Notes under the pieces: generated by a model
Seen by the model: only the letters and a program-made list of their open reading frames with translations
What the model was told of the DNA's origin: nothing
Databases searched by the model: none
Position numbers and translations under genes: made by a program
Shown here: piece by piece, positions 6,598 through 15,964 of the stretch
How positions within the stretch are numbered: position 1 is the first letter of the stretch
Layout of the letters: each line of letters begins with the position of its first letter
Assembly: GCF_014904795.1 (NCBI RefSeq)
Contig: NZ_JACZFS010000043.1
Coordinates: 1-59,559 of the forward strand
DNA length: 59,559 nucleotides
Reading direction: 5' to 3'
Origin: Nisaea nitritireducens
Lineage (GTDB): Bacteria; Pseudomonadota; Alphaproteobacteria; Thalassobaculales; Thalassobaculaceae

Positions 6598-8289
6598 TTG
6601 AATAGATATTTGCCTGCATTCGCCTTCCTTGCAGTTGCAGCCGTCGGCGCTGCCATGACGGTTGTGGTATTTCGCGCCGAGGATGCAAGCACGCGCCTGC
6701 ACTTTGCGCGCATTGCGGATAAAACAGTCGAGCGCATCGATGACCGGATCAGCCGGTATCTCACGCTTCTGCAGGCCACGAATGCCTTTTTCACCGCCCG
6801 CGACGGCGCTGTCTCGAAAAGCGAGATGAGGGAATTTGTCACTGCACTCGATCTGAAAAACCGGTTCGGCGGCATTCTGGGGCTAGGGCTGGCGAAGTTG
6901 ATCGATGCCGGCGACGAAGCCCCTATTGAAGAAGAACTGAGCGAGCGCTATGGCGGCCCGCGACCGGTCTGGCCGGCTGCCACGGTCGCGCGAAGAACCC
7001 CAATCGTTCTTCTTGAGCCGCTTGATCGTGCCAACGAAGCCGCGCTTGGTTACGACATGTTCAGCGAGCCGGTGCGGCGGGCCGCGATGCAACGGGCCCT
7101 CGATACGGGCGAAGGCGCCGCGAGCGGTCCTGTGGACCTTGTGCAGGAGATCACCGGAGAAAAGCAGGGCGGCTTTCTCTATTACCTGCCGTTTCCCGAC
7201 CAGTTGACGATGTCTCACCGCGTATCCAGATCAGAGCCTCCGACCGTCGAAGGATTTATCTACGCGCCATTCGTTGCCGCCGATCTCCATCGCGAAGCTC
7301 TTGTTGGCGCCGTCAATCTACCGCTGGTTATCGAGACTCGCGATGTCACTGATGGCGGCGAAACGGTGCTGTTTCAGTCGGATGACTTCGCCGAAATTGC
7401 CGCCACAAGCATGTTCACGGTGAACCGGGATCTGAATGTGGCCGGACGTATCTGGTCAATCAGAGCCTATGCAACCGTAGAATTTCTGGACCCGTCACGT
7501 TATTGGCGCACCGGTTTATTGGCGCTCTCGACGATCCTGCTGGCAATCGCGGCGGCAGTGTTGGTTCGCCTGCAACTGAAGGCAATCCGGACAGCGCACG
7601 AGATGCAGGCGATGACGGAGAAAACCGTCGAGGACAAGAATCTCCTGCTGCAGGAAACCAAGCATCGCATCAAGAATTCCATCGCCCGAATTCTTGCGAT
7701 GGCCCGTCAGACCGCCATCAATTCAGACAATCTTGAGGAATTCAGTGAGTCCTTTGAATCGCGCATGCAGGCCATGGCCAATGCGCAGGACATGCTGACG
7801 GAATCCAGTTGGCGCCGTGCTGCCCTGCGCGACCTCTTGCAGGCGGAACTTAATCAGGTCTTCGGGGACCGCATTCCGGAAGAAGCACTGGACGGGCCGA
7901 ATGTTGAGTTTGGCGAGACTGCGGCCCAGGCTCTTGGCCTGACGTTTCATGAACTGGCCACAAACGCGATGAAGTACGGCGGCGTGGCGGAGGAAGACGG
8001 CACCTTGTCGATCGCCTGGCGGCACGAGGAAAATGGCGACCGGGTCACCATTGAGTGGGTTGAACGCCGACCGTCCGGGTCAGATTCCGCCGATCCGGCA
8101 AGCGGAGCTGAAGCGAACGCCAAAGAAGAAGGGAATACCCCTTCCTCGGGTTTTGGCACCCGGCTAATCGATGCCAGCATCCGCTTCGAACTCAATGGCA
8201 CCATCAAGCGAAGCTTCGGCTCCAGCGAAACCCGGATATCAATCAGCATCCCGTTGAACGATATGGACGACGAGGCGGACCAGACTTAG
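6598..8289 (+). CDS. CHASE-domain HWE sensor histidine kinase, membrane-bound
   Basis: 563 aa from TTG 6598; GGGAG lies 13 nt upstream, so the start is reasonable but not certain. Membrane helix 1 is at about 5–25, a periplasmic CHASE-type sensor at about 40–295 and helix 2 at about 305–327. The HWE core follows: His356 in ETKHRIKNSIARILAMARQ, the N-box TFHELATNAMKYGG, and W-V-E in VTIEWVERRP. It is a second potential input to PhyR, sensing an extracytoplasmic ligand of unknown identity. Unlike its neighbours to the left, it has no EcfG promoter that I can find upstream, so it is likely expressed independently. Confidence 0.88.
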   Translation: MNRYLPAFAFLAVAAVGAAMTVVVFRAEDASTRLHFARIADKTVERIDDRISRYLTLLQATNAFFTARDGAVSKSEMREFVTALDLKNRFGGILGLGLAKLIDAGDEAPIEEELSERYGGPRPVWPAATVARRTPIVLLEPLDRANEAALGYDMFSEPVRRAAMQRALDTGEGAASGPVDLVQEITGEKQGGFLYYLPFPDQLTMSHRVSRSEPPTVEGFIYAPFVAADLHREALVGAVNLPLVIETRDVTDGGETVLFQSDDFAEIAATSMFTVNRDLNVAGRIWSIRAYATVEFLDPSRYWRTGLLALSTILLAIAAAVLVRLQLKAIRTAHEMQAMTEKTVEDKNLLLQETKHRIKNSIARILAMARQTAINSDNLEEFSESFESRMQAMANAQDMLTESSWRRAALRDLLQAELNQVFGDRIPEEALDGPNVEFGETAAQALGLTFHELATNAMKYGGVAEEDGTLSIAWRHEENGDRVTIEWVERRPSGSDSADPASGAEANAKEEGNTPSSGFGTRLIDASIRFELNGTIKRSFGSSETRISISIPLNDMDDEADQT

Positions 8290-8412
8290 CCCCGAACGGG
8301 CAGTCAGCGCTTATGGATTTAAGAGTGCGATGTCATTCGGAAGTCATACAAAGATGTAAAGACTTATTGGGTGTCGAGACCAACTGTCTCGTCATCCGAT
8401 AGGAGTGCGCAT

Positions 8413-9348
8413 ATGGACAGCATGAAACGCGTTGCCGGGATCGGTGCCAGTCTCGGGGTCGTCAATGGCGATCTGGACCGGGTCCGGGACCAAGCCGACG
8501 AGTTGGCGGCGCTCGGTGCCGATGTGATGGAGCTTTATGCTTCTTCACTTGGTGTGGTCGCCAACGCTAGATTGCTGCCGGCACGCACGATTGAGCTTCG
8601 GGCGCTTTGCGAGGAGCGGCCGTTGGTGCCGACCTTGCACGCACCAATCCCGATCGACTTCATGGACCGTGACAACATCGCTATGCACCGCTCCGCCGCA
8701 CGAGTTTCGGTAGATCTGGCCGCCGAGATCGGCGCGCCTATCGTCGTCATCCATGCTGGACGGGCAGATCCCGCCGATTGGGCCTCGGACCCTGACGGCC
8801 TGCTTGCATTTGAGCGCGAGGAGTTGTCCGCCCTCGGTGATCACGCGGCACATTGCGGCGTTCGGATCGCCCTTGAGAACATAAGCCCGAACCTGGCTGT
8901 TATTGGTGGCAAAGCCACCAGCTACTCGCTTGATCCGGCGGCACTGGCCCGGCAGCTCGGCGCATTGGATCACCCGGCCGTGACCGGTTGTCTCGATTAC
9001 AGCCACGCCAAGCAGGGTGCCGGTCTTCTTGGTCTGGACCCTGTCGCAGGCGCGGCGGCGATGGCGCCCTTCACCGGTCATATTCATATCAGCGAGGCGT
9101 CCGGTATGCCGACAATTCCCTCGATCACCTCTCAGCCGGACTGGATGTATTTTGGTGTGGGCGATATGCACGCGCCCTTGGGGATTGGATGCATGGACCT
9201 GACGGCGCTCGCAGACGCGTCACCGGTTCTCCCGGGCACGCTCGCCGTGTTGGAGCTTCAGGGCCATGCCCGCGCGATGCTGGCCGACAGCCTCCGCCAT
9301 CTGCGTGCCTTCGCCGATAGGGTCAATGCCCATCCAATCGCGGCATGA
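8413..9348 (+). CDS. Sugar phosphate isomerase/epimerase-like TIM-barrel protein
   Basis: 311 aa from ATG 8413, with AGGAG 7 nt upstream; a GTG at 8371 is less likely. It has the xylose-isomerase-like/AP-endonuclease-2 TIM barrel, with metal-binding positions recognisable in HAGR, ALENISPN, GCLDYSHA, GHIHISEA and VLELQG. Such enzymes isomerise or epimerise sugars or cyclitols; the substrate cannot be assigned. It overlaps the downstream phosphodiesterase by 4 bp (ATGA), so the two are translationally coupled. Together they face the ABC importer operon, which suggests work on an imported sugar- or polyol-phosphodiester; this is inference only. Confidence 0.8.
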   Translation: MDSMKRVAGIGASLGVVNGDLDRVRDQADELAALGADVMELYASSLGVVANARLLPARTIELRALCEERPLVPTLHAPIPIDFMDRDNIAMHRSAARVSVDLAAEIGAPIVVIHAGRADPADWASDPDGLLAFEREELSALGDHAAHCGVRIALENISPNLAVIGGKATSYSLDPAALARQLGALDHPAVTGCLDYSHAKQGAGLLGLDPVAGAAAMAPFTGHIHISEASGMPTIPSITSQPDWMYFGVGDMHAPLGIGCMDLTALADASPVLPGTLAVLELQGHARAMLADSLRHLRAFADRVNAHPIAA

Positions 9349-10079
9349 GCTCCGCTCGCCCCTGGGTGATCGCCCATCGCGGCCATTCCGCCGCAGCAGC
9401 GGAGAACAGTGTCTCTGCGCTGGAGCGGGCAGTCGCCGCCCACGCCGATGCGGTGGAAGCAGACGTTCGTATCTCATCCGATGGCATCGCAGTGATATCG
9501 CATGATGCACACCTTTCGCGGCTCGCGGGTGATGACGGTGCCGTTGCCGACCTCTCGGCCGAGGAACTTGATACCCGTGCCCGGCGCGCCGGAGCTGAAA
9601 TCCCGCGACTGGCCACTTTGATGCGGGCAGCGCGAGGGCGTATTCCGCTGATGCTCGACGTCAAGGCGCGGGACCCGATCGTGCTCACGCATATCGTTTC
9701 TGCTGCAAACGAGGCCGACTTCCCGGCGTCGGCGATCATTCTCGGCCTGCGGGACGCGGCGTTGGTCCGGCCGTGCAGAACCCAACTGCCGGATGCCGGT
9801 ATTCTGGCCCTGCATGGAGAGAGCGCACCGCTGCTCTCGTTCCGTAATGCCGGCGTTACCCTTGTCCGGCTGTGGGAGGCGCAGGCCGATCCGGCAACGG
9901 TCTCCGGTCTGCGGTCGCAAGGCTGCACACTCTGGGTGACGACCGGCGGACCGGACACCGGCCGTGCTGTCGGAGACGCAGCGCCTGAATCACTGGCCAA
10001 TCTGATCGCAGCCGATATCGACGGCATCCTGGTCAATGATCCCAACCTCGGCCGGCATGCGGTCGACGACCATTCCTGA
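9345..10079 (+). CDS. Glycerophosphodiester phosphodiesterase family protein
   Basis: 244 aa with the GDPD TIM-barrel signature: AHRGHS near residue 10, EN at about 20, the metal-binding EADVRIS at about 40, and SHDAHLSRL. Later strands include IPLMLDVKA. It has no signal peptide, so it acts in the cytoplasm. The family hydrolyses glycerophosphodiesters to glycerol-3-phosphate and an alcohol. It is coupled to the TIM-barrel epimerase upstream and ends in a palindrome that also covers the end of the convergent oppC-like gene. Confidence 0.87.
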   Translation: MSSARPWVIAHRGHSAAAAENSVSALERAVAAHADAVEADVRISSDGIAVISHDAHLSRLAGDDGAVADLSAEELDTRARRAGAEIPRLATLMRAARGRIPLMLDVKARDPIVLTHIVSAANEADFPASAIILGLRDAALVRPCRTQLPDAGILALHGESAPLLSFRNAGVTLVRLWEAQADPATVSGLRSQGCTLWVTTGGPDTGRAVGDAAPESLANLIAADIDGILVNDPNLGRHAVDDHS

Positions 10080-10113
10080 AGCGTTAAACGCTGGCCCTGA
10101 CGCGTTTAACGCT
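10080..10113. terminator. Bidirectional hairpin between convergent operons
   Basis: AGCGTTAAACGC and GCGTTTAACGCT pair perfectly over 12 bp around a 10-nt loop. The right arm contains the stop codon of the oppC-like gene. It lacks a long T-tract, so it may act as an mRNA 3'-end stabiliser as much as a terminator. Confidence 0.6.
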
Positions 10114-10993
10114 GGGTCGGGTCGAGGCGTGTCCGCAACCAGTCACCGAACAGGCTCATCGACAAGGTGGTGATGAAGATCACAGCCCCCGGGATCACCG
10201 CCAGCCACCATGAAGTCAGCAGGTAATCCCGTCCTTCGCCCAGCATCTGGCCGAGAGAGGTCAGTGGCGGCTGGATGCCGAGCCCCAGAAAGCTGAGGGA
10301 GGTCTCCAGCAGGATGGTTTGGGGAAAGTTCAGCGTCAGCTGCACGATCAACGGACCGATCACGTTCGGCAGGATATGGCGGACATACAGTCGCCAGGGC
10401 CGTGCGCCCAATGCCCGGACCGCAACGGCATATCCCTGCTCCTTCGCCGACAAGACAAGACCTCTGGTAAGCCGGGCATAGGTCTCCCAACCAGCGAGCC
10501 CCATGAGCGCCAGGAACAGATAAAAATTGTTGCCAAAGAATGCCAACACAGCGAGTGCGATGATCAGAAATGGCATCGCCGCCTGCCAATCGACCAGCAT
10601 CATGACGATCTCGTCGACCAGTCGGCCATAATGTGCGGCAAGGACGCCGAGAACAGTGCCAAGAACTGCACCAATCAAGGTTCCCAGCAGGGCAAGTGCG
10701 ATGGAAACCTGGGTCGCCACCAGCAGGCGCGACAGCAAGTCACGGCCGAGCTTGTCGGTGCCGAGCACGTGTCCCTCAATCGAGAGGGACGACCAGAATG
10801 GCGGTTTCAGCCGAAACAGCAGGTTTGTGTCCTCATAGCCGTAAGGCATCAGCACCTGGGCGAATGTTGCGATAACAGCGACCAGAACGAGGAAACCGGC
10901 TGCGAGCCAAACCAGTATTGGCATGCGCCAGAATCGCTCGCCGCGCGGGGCGGGTGCCTCAGGCTTCGCCGAAGCAACGGTTTCGGCGCTCAT
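10106..10993 (-). CDS. ABC importer permease, OppC/DppC type
   Basis: 295 aa. A cytoplasmic N-terminus of about 28 residues (APAPRGERFWR) precedes the first membrane helix, as usual for DppC/OppC, and the binding-protein-dependent permease domain covers about 95–290. The EAA loop that contacts the ATPases is visible as VRALGARPWRLYVRHILPNVIGPLIV. Its ATG overlaps the end of the OppB-type permease by 4 bp. It is the last gene of a five-gene operon (binding protein, two ATPases, two permeases). Substrate could be peptides, nickel, opines or glycosides. Confidence 0.92.
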   Translation of the reverse strand: MSAETVASAKPEAPAPRGERFWRMPILVWLAAGFLVLVAVIATFAQVLMPYGYEDTNLLFRLKPPFWSSLSIEGHVLGTDKLGRDLLSRLLVATQVSIALALLGTLIGAVLGTVLGVLAAHYGRLVDEIVMMLVDWQAAMPFLIIALAVLAFFGNNFYLFLALMGLAGWETYARLTRGLVLSAKEQGYAVAVRALGARPWRLYVRHILPNVIGPLIVQLTLNFPQTILLETSLSFLGLGIQPPLTSLGQMLGEGRDYLLTSWWLAVIPGAVIFITTLSMSLFGDWLRTRLDPTQR

Positions 10994-11928
10994 CGTGATT
11001 GCCCTCCACTACCCAGCCGGATCCGGGGGTCGAGCCAGCCATAGGCGAGATCAACCAGGAAATTGGCAGTCACCATGGTGATCGCAACCAGAACCACGAT
11101 GCCCTGCACGATCGCGAGGTCGCGGTCGGCAACAGAACTTGTCAGCAGGCGTCCGACCCCCGGCCAGGCGAACACGTTTTCGGTCACCACGGCACCACCG
11201 ATCATCCCGCCCAGGCTGAAACCGACAATGGTCACAACTGGCACGGCTGCATTGGGAAAGGCGTGCAGCCAGACCCGCCGGGACATCGACGCACCCTCGG
11301 CCTCGGCGGTTCGGATGTAATCCTTCGATAGCACGTCGAGCATGGCGGAGCGGGTAAAGCGGGCAATCGCACCCGCAAAGGCGGTCGCCAATGTGAACAC
11401 CGGCATGACCATATGCTCCCATGTGCCATAGCCGGAACTGGGCAGCATCCGAAGGTTCATCGCAAACAACAGGATCAGCAGGATGCCCAGAAAGAAGTTA
11501 GGCATCGAGAACCCGAACACGGCGAAGGACATGGTCAGCCGGTCGATCCAGCTATCCCTCCAGATCGCCGCCATTACGCCAAGCGGAATACCAAATACGA
11601 GTGCCGTGACGAACGTCGCCGTACCCAACTCAACGGTCTTCGGAACTCGCTGCCAGATGAGGTCGAGAGCCGGCTGACTATTACGGAAGGAGACGCCAAA
11701 GTCTCCCTGGAATGCGGCCTTGAAATAGAGCAGATATTGCTCCCAGACAGGCCGGTCGAGGCCCCAGAGGATGCGGTAATACTCCCGTATTTCCTCGCCG
11801 ACATCGTCGGGCAAAAGCTGCTCGGTAGGGTCGCCTGTGATCCGCAACACGATGAAGACGAAGCTTACCACCAGCCAGAGGGTGAAGATCGCCCGCAGAA
11901 GCTTGATCGAGACATAACGAAGGTTCAC
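10990..11928 (-). CDS. ABC importer permease, OppB/DppB type
   Basis: 312 aa from a GTG at 11928 that overlaps the stop of the upstream ATPase gene (GTGA), with a purine-rich site just upstream. An in-frame start further up would bury 39 codons in the ATPase gene and is rejected. It has the typical OppB N-terminal helix (LLRAIFTLWLVVSFVFIVLRITGDP), six membrane segments, and the EAA-loop region TAEAEGASMSRRVWLHAFPNAAVPVVT. It forms the heterodimeric channel with the OppC-type permease encoded next. Confidence 0.92.
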   Translation of the reverse strand: MNLRYVSIKLLRAIFTLWLVVSFVFIVLRITGDPTEQLLPDDVGEEIREYYRILWGLDRPVWEQYLLYFKAAFQGDFGVSFRNSQPALDLIWQRVPKTVELGTATFVTALVFGIPLGVMAAIWRDSWIDRLTMSFAVFGFSMPNFFLGILLILLFAMNLRMLPSSGYGTWEHMVMPVFTLATAFAGAIARFTRSAMLDVLSKDYIRTAEAEGASMSRRVWLHAFPNAAVPVVTIVGFSLGGMIGGAVVTENVFAWPGVGRLLTSSVADRDLAIVQGIVVLVAITMVTANFLVDLAYGWLDPRIRLGSGGQSR

Positions 11929-12926
11929 AGGAGATTCTCCACGTGGTGGCAGGCCACGAAGCCGCCGCCGGGAAGTGGGCGCAGGTCCGGGCGCTCCTGC
12001 CGGCATTGATCGGTGGCGAACGGACAGCGCGGGTTCAGCGCACACCCCTGTGGGGGAAACAGCGGGCTCGGTGGCTCACCGTGCAGGGCGACCGGCTGCA
12101 CCCGGCGGCCATGCCGCGACCGGGCCGCGGGTACCGCTCCGATCAGCGCGCGGCTGTATGGATGGGCAGGCTGGGAAAACAGTGCGTCACGGCTTGCAAC
12201 CTCGACGAACCGGCCGAGATACATGACCGCGACCCGGTCGGCGACGTGGCGCACCACGCTGAGATCGTGGGAGATGAATAAATAGGTCAAGCCGTAGGTG
12301 CGCTGAAGGTCTTGCAACAGGTTGACGACCTGAGCCTGGACCGACACGTCGAGTGCGGCCACCGGCTCGTCGCAGACCACCAACTTAGGCTCCAGCACCA
12401 ACGCACGCGCGATCACTGCCCGTTGCTGCTGACCGCCAGACAGCTCGTGCGGGTACCGCCCCATCAGATGACCACCAAGCCCGACAGAGTCCAACATCTG
12501 ACGGGCCTTCTCCAATCTGTCCGATGGGGCACCGATGCGGTGGATATCCAGACCCTCGGCCACTTGCCGGTCGATGGTCAGGCGGGGGTCGAGTGCGCCT
12601 CGGCTGTCCTGGAAGATGAGTTGCAAATCCCGGCGCCGGGCGCGCCAGCGGGCTGCATTGGCGTGTGACAGATCTTCACCCTCGAACGCGATGGCACCGG
12701 CACTGGGCGCCAGGAGATTGAGGACCAGATTGCCGACCGTCGACTTGCCGCACCCGCTCTCGCCGACCACCGCCAGTGTTTCTCCGGCGGTAAGATCGAA
12801 TGACACATCGGCCACTGCCGTCAGCATCGGTCTCGGTCCGAATAGCCGCTCACGCGGCATCGGGAACCGCTTGGCCAATCCCTGAACCCTAAGGATCGGT
12901 GCCGGTTCATGCGACGTTCCGTTCAT
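11925..12926 (-). CDS. ABC importer ATPase, OppF/DppF type
   Basis: 333 aa: Walker A GESGCGKST, signature LSGGQQQRAVIARAL, Walker B LVVCDEPVAALD, and the H-loop ISHDLSVV. The C-terminal oligopeptide/dipeptide extension contains the Cys motif (CALNPRCPFATDQC) that in DppD/OppF relatives binds an Fe-S cluster. The gene overlaps both neighbours by 4 bp. It pairs with the OppD-type subunit to power the importer at the inner membrane. Confidence 0.93.
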   Translation of the reverse strand: MNGTSHEPAPILRVQGLAKRFPMPRERLFGPRPMLTAVADVSFDLTAGETLAVVGESGCGKSTVGNLVLNLLAPSAGAIAFEGEDLSHANAARWRARRRDLQLIFQDSRGALDPRLTIDRQVAEGLDIHRIGAPSDRLEKARQMLDSVGLGGHLMGRYPHELSGGQQQRAVIARALVLEPKLVVCDEPVAALDVSVQAQVVNLLQDLQRTYGLTYLFISHDLSVVRHVADRVAVMYLGRFVEVASRDALFSQPAHPYSRALIGAVPAARSRHGRRVQPVALHGEPPSPLFPPQGCALNPRCPFATDQCRQERPDLRPLPGGGFVACHHVENLL

Positions 12927-13897
12927 GCAGCTACGGTGTCCGTTTTCAAGCCGTGATGACAGGCAATCAAACCGTCACCTGATGCCCGTAAGTCGGGCGG
13001 GGTGCTGCAGATCGGCGATGCCTGCGAACAGCGTGGGGCGAAGGCGCAGCCCGGCGGCATCGCATGCAGCGGCGGTACCGTTCCCTCTATCGGTGTCAAG
13101 CGATCGATATCATCGTCGAGGAAAGGCAGGGAAGTCAGGAGCCCGCGCGTGTAAGGATGCCGCGGCTGGGCAAAAAGGGCATCGGCAGGCGCCAGTTCAA
13201 CAACACGTCCCGCATACATGACCGCCATCCGGTCGGCGACCTCTGCCACGAGGCCCAAATCGTGGGTCACGAACAGGATGCCCATGCCAATCTCCCGCTG
13301 CAGGCGAGCCAAGAGATCGAGAATTTGCGCCTGAATCGTGACGTCTAGTGCCGTCGTCGGCTCATCGGCGATGAGAAGGGCGGGGCCTCCGGCGATCGCC
13401 ATGGCGATCATCGCGCGCTGCTGTTGTCCGCCGGAGACTTGATGGGGATAATCAGCGGCTCGGCGCTTCGGCTCAGGAATGCCAACCAGATCAAGCAACT
13501 CTGTTGCTCGCCTCTGTGCAACGCGACGGCTCTCGCCGGTGCGGATCTGATAGGCCTCGGCAACCTGCCACCCGAGGGTGCGGACCGGGTTCAGACAGGT
13601 CATCGGATTTTGGAAGATTATGCCCATGCCGCGTGATCGTCTGCGCTTGTCATCCGGGTCGTCAGGATCGATTTCGACACCCTGAAAGACCACGCTGCCG
13701 CTCTCGATCGAGGCGCGACGGCCGAGCAAACCAATCACCGACAAGCATGTCAGCGTTTTGCCGCATCCGCTCTCGCCCACAAGGCCGACGGTTTCGCCTT
13801 CCTCAAGGCTCAGAGAGACGTTGCGGACCGGGAAGACCGGCCCTTCAGGAAGATCGATGCGGACCGTAAGGTCGCGGATGTCGATAAGGGTACTCAT
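12923..13897 (-). CDS. ABC importer ATPase, OppD/DppD type
   Basis: 324 aa from ATG 13897 (MSTLIDIRDLTVRID); an earlier GTG at 13954 would add 19 atypical residues. Walker A GESGCGKTL, signature VSGGQQQRAMIAMAI, Walker B LLIADEPTTALD, H-loop VTHDLGLV. The C-terminal Cys cluster PPGCAFAPRCSQASPIC is present, as in the OppF partner. A hairpin lies between the binding-protein gene and this one, so the ATPase and permease genes are probably expressed at lower level than the binding protein. Confidence 0.92.
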   Translation of the reverse strand: MSTLIDIRDLTVRIDLPEGPVFPVRNVSLSLEEGETVGLVGESGCGKTLTCLSVIGLLGRRASIESGSVVFQGVEIDPDDPDDKRRRSRGMGIIFQNPMTCLNPVRTLGWQVAEAYQIRTGESRRVAQRRATELLDLVGIPEPKRRAADYPHQVSGGQQQRAMIAMAIAGGPALLIADEPTTALDVTIQAQILDLLARLQREIGMGILFVTHDLGLVAEVADRMAVMYAGRVVELAPADALFAQPRHPYTRGLLTSLPFLDDDIDRLTPIEGTVPPLHAMPPGCAFAPRCSQASPICSTPPDLRASGDGLIACHHGLKTDTVAA

Positions 13898-13918
13898 TTC
13901 ACTAAGGACGTCGGCGGA

Positions 13919-13948
13919 GCTGCGGCGGGAAACGAACCCCGCCGCAGC
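13919..13948 (-). promoter_or_regulatory. Intercistronic hairpin after the binding-protein gene
   Basis: GCTGCGGCGGG and CCCGCCGCAGC form a perfect 11-bp stem with an 8-nt loop and no T-tract. Such hairpins usually protect the upstream binding-protein mRNA from 3' exonucleases. Confidence 0.65.
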
Positions 13949-13961
13949 GTGCAAGCCTAAG

Positions 13962-15530
13962 TCAGTCCCCCGAACCGAAGGTCAGATTGTAGGGACGGAA
14001 GTCCATGTAGTAGAGCGCGTAAGGCTTCCACTGGACAGACGACTTCATGGCATAGGTTTCCAGCGGATTGTACAGCATGGTCCCCGGAGCCTCATCCATC
14101 CAGATATCAAGCGCCTCGCGATATGCCGCTTTCCGCGCGGTCATGTCGGTTTCGGACTCGATTTGACGATGCAGCTCGTTGAAGCGATCCGGCGCCTTCC
14201 AGGCCCGGTCCGGGAACTTCTTGTTGTTCTGCACCGGGCTGAGATTACCCCACTGCGGGACGAAGGATCCCAGCGGGTCTGGCATGCGGTGGGTGTTCGA
14301 CCAGGGACGGATATGGGTGCCTTCCTGGCCGGTCACCTGCGCGAAGGTTTCCACAGGCTCGACCTTCACGTTGAGGCCGACATCCTTCCACATCTGCTGC
14401 ATCGCCTGGGCGGCTTCGAGGCTGTTCAGATAGTAGTTCAGCGGCAGGCGATACACGATCTCCTCGCCCTTGTAGGACGATGCCTCGACCAGCGCGCGGG
14501 CTTTCTCGGGGTTGAATTCAAATCCCGGATAGTCCGGCATATACATCACGTAGGACGGCAGCTGGTGGCTGTTGGGTGTGTAGTTCTTGTCGTCCCAAAG
14601 CGCCTTGCGCAGCAGATCCCGGTCAATCGCCATGGACAGGGCTTGACGGACGTTCTTGTCCTTCATGAACGGAGCGTCCTGGTAGAAAACCAGCATATGG
14701 GTGTTATCGAGGACGATCTGCTCAACCTGGATATCATCGTAGCCCGCCAGAACCGGAACCTGGTCCGGCGGCACGTTGACGATGATATCGAACTCACCGC
14801 TGACCAGACCGGCGATCCGCGCCGAGGTCTCCGGCACGACACGGTAGGTAATCGATTTGGCTGTCGGCTTGCCGCCGAAATAATCGTCATTGGCGTCCAG
14901 CTTGATGTACTCGCCATCGACGAACTCGGCCAGCTTGTACGGGCCGGTTCCGACCGGCGCACGCTTGAAGGACTCGTTGCCCTTCAGCACGTATTCGCGC
15001 GCATTGACGATCCAGCTTGCGTAACCGGCCATCCGCTGCTCAAGCATGACATCCGGCACCTTGCTGACCACGCGAACGGTGTAGCGGTCGACCTTCTCGG
15101 CACGGCTGATGGTGTCCATGAACCGCTTGCCGGTTGCGACCACCGGCTCTTCGCCGATCATTCGCCCCATCGTGAAAGTGAACACCACGTCATCGGCGGT
15201 CAATTCGTCGCCGTTGTGGAATTTGGTACCCTTGCGCAGCTTGAATTCAATGGTTTTGTCGTCGATCACCGTCCAGCTCTCGGCCAGGCCCGGCACCAGC
15301 TTGGAGCCGCCGCCCTGACCGTCGGAAAGGAAATCACGGCGGATCAGCGAGTCGAACATCGAGTAGATAAGACGGACATGGATATTTCCCATCCCGTCTG
15401 CAGGCTCGAGCGTATCGGGGATATCGTTGACGGCAACGACGAGATCGGGCCGGTCGTCTGCACTTGCTGCACCAGCCGACAGCCCAATGGCCATCAGTCC
15501 AGCCGCAGCAAGGCGGGTCAAAATTTTCAT
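13962..15530 (-). CDS. ABC importer periplasmic substrate-binding protein, family 5
   Basis: 522 aa with a signal peptide (KILTRLAAAGLMAIGLSAGAASA) and AGGAG about 8 nt before the ATG. The mature protein matches family 5 (OppA/DppA/NikA) features: early LEPADGMGNI, YSMFDSLIRRD, FKLRKGTKFHNGDELTADDVVFT, VGTGPYKLAEF, and VRQALSMAIDRD. It should capture a peptide-like or small organic ligand in the periplasm and deliver it to the permeases encoded downstream. It is the first gene of the operon; ATPases come before permeases, which is the less common order. Confidence 0.92.
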   Translation of the reverse strand: MKILTRLAAAGLMAIGLSAGAASADDRPDLVVAVNDIPDTLEPADGMGNIHVRLIYSMFDSLIRRDFLSDGQGGGSKLVPGLAESWTVIDDKTIEFKLRKGTKFHNGDELTADDVVFTFTMGRMIGEEPVVATGKRFMDTISRAEKVDRYTVRVVSKVPDVMLEQRMAGYASWIVNAREYVLKGNESFKRAPVGTGPYKLAEFVDGEYIKLDANDDYFGGKPTAKSITYRVVPETSARIAGLVSGEFDIIVNVPPDQVPVLAGYDDIQVEQIVLDNTHMLVFYQDAPFMKDKNVRQALSMAIDRDLLRKALWDDKNYTPNSHQLPSYVMYMPDYPGFEFNPEKARALVEASSYKGEEIVYRLPLNYYLNSLEAAQAMQQMWKDVGLNVKVEPVETFAQVTGQEGTHIRPWSNTHRMPDPLGSFVPQWGNLSPVQNNKKFPDRAWKAPDRFNELHRQIESETDMTARKAAYREALDIWMDEAPGTMLYNPLETYAMKSSVQWKPYALYYMDFRPYNLTFGSGD

Positions 15531-15964
15531 GGGTCACGCTCCTGTATGACGAGAGAGCGTAGGATCCTTGGTAAGGGTTTAGTATTTGTGATCGTATAAA
15601 GGTGTATTTGCTGTGGTGTTACGTCAGACACGCTACGGAATCATTGCGGATTAATGGCGGGATTTCCTGTCGCTGGAAGTATTGGTGCAGAGTGATGCGC
15701 CTCGATCTTGAACCTGGATACCAGTCCGGCATGATGACCGGCGAGCCTCGTGGCGTATCGATCACGGATATGATCGCTCCGGTCCTGCGCTCTCTAACTG
15801 ACACATTCCAAGGGGTGATCGCCGCCGGTGTCCACACGCATATCAAGGCTCAAATACTGAGGCGCGGTGCCTGATATCTCCGCCACCAGCCTTGCCCATC
15901 GCTAAATGCGATGACATGAACCTATCGAAGTTTATTTGAGTCTTCTCGCTGTGACCGAACCATT
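15531..15964. other. 434-bp gap holding the importer promoter region and a doubtful 59-codon ORF
   Basis: The minus-strand promoter of the importer operon must lie here; AT-rich TTTATAC (around 15597) is a possible -10. A plus-strand frame from ATG 15695 to 15874 has moderately biased codon use but no ribosome-binding site and no family I recognise. It could be a gene remnant. I see no tRNA or terminator of note. Confidence 0.35.
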
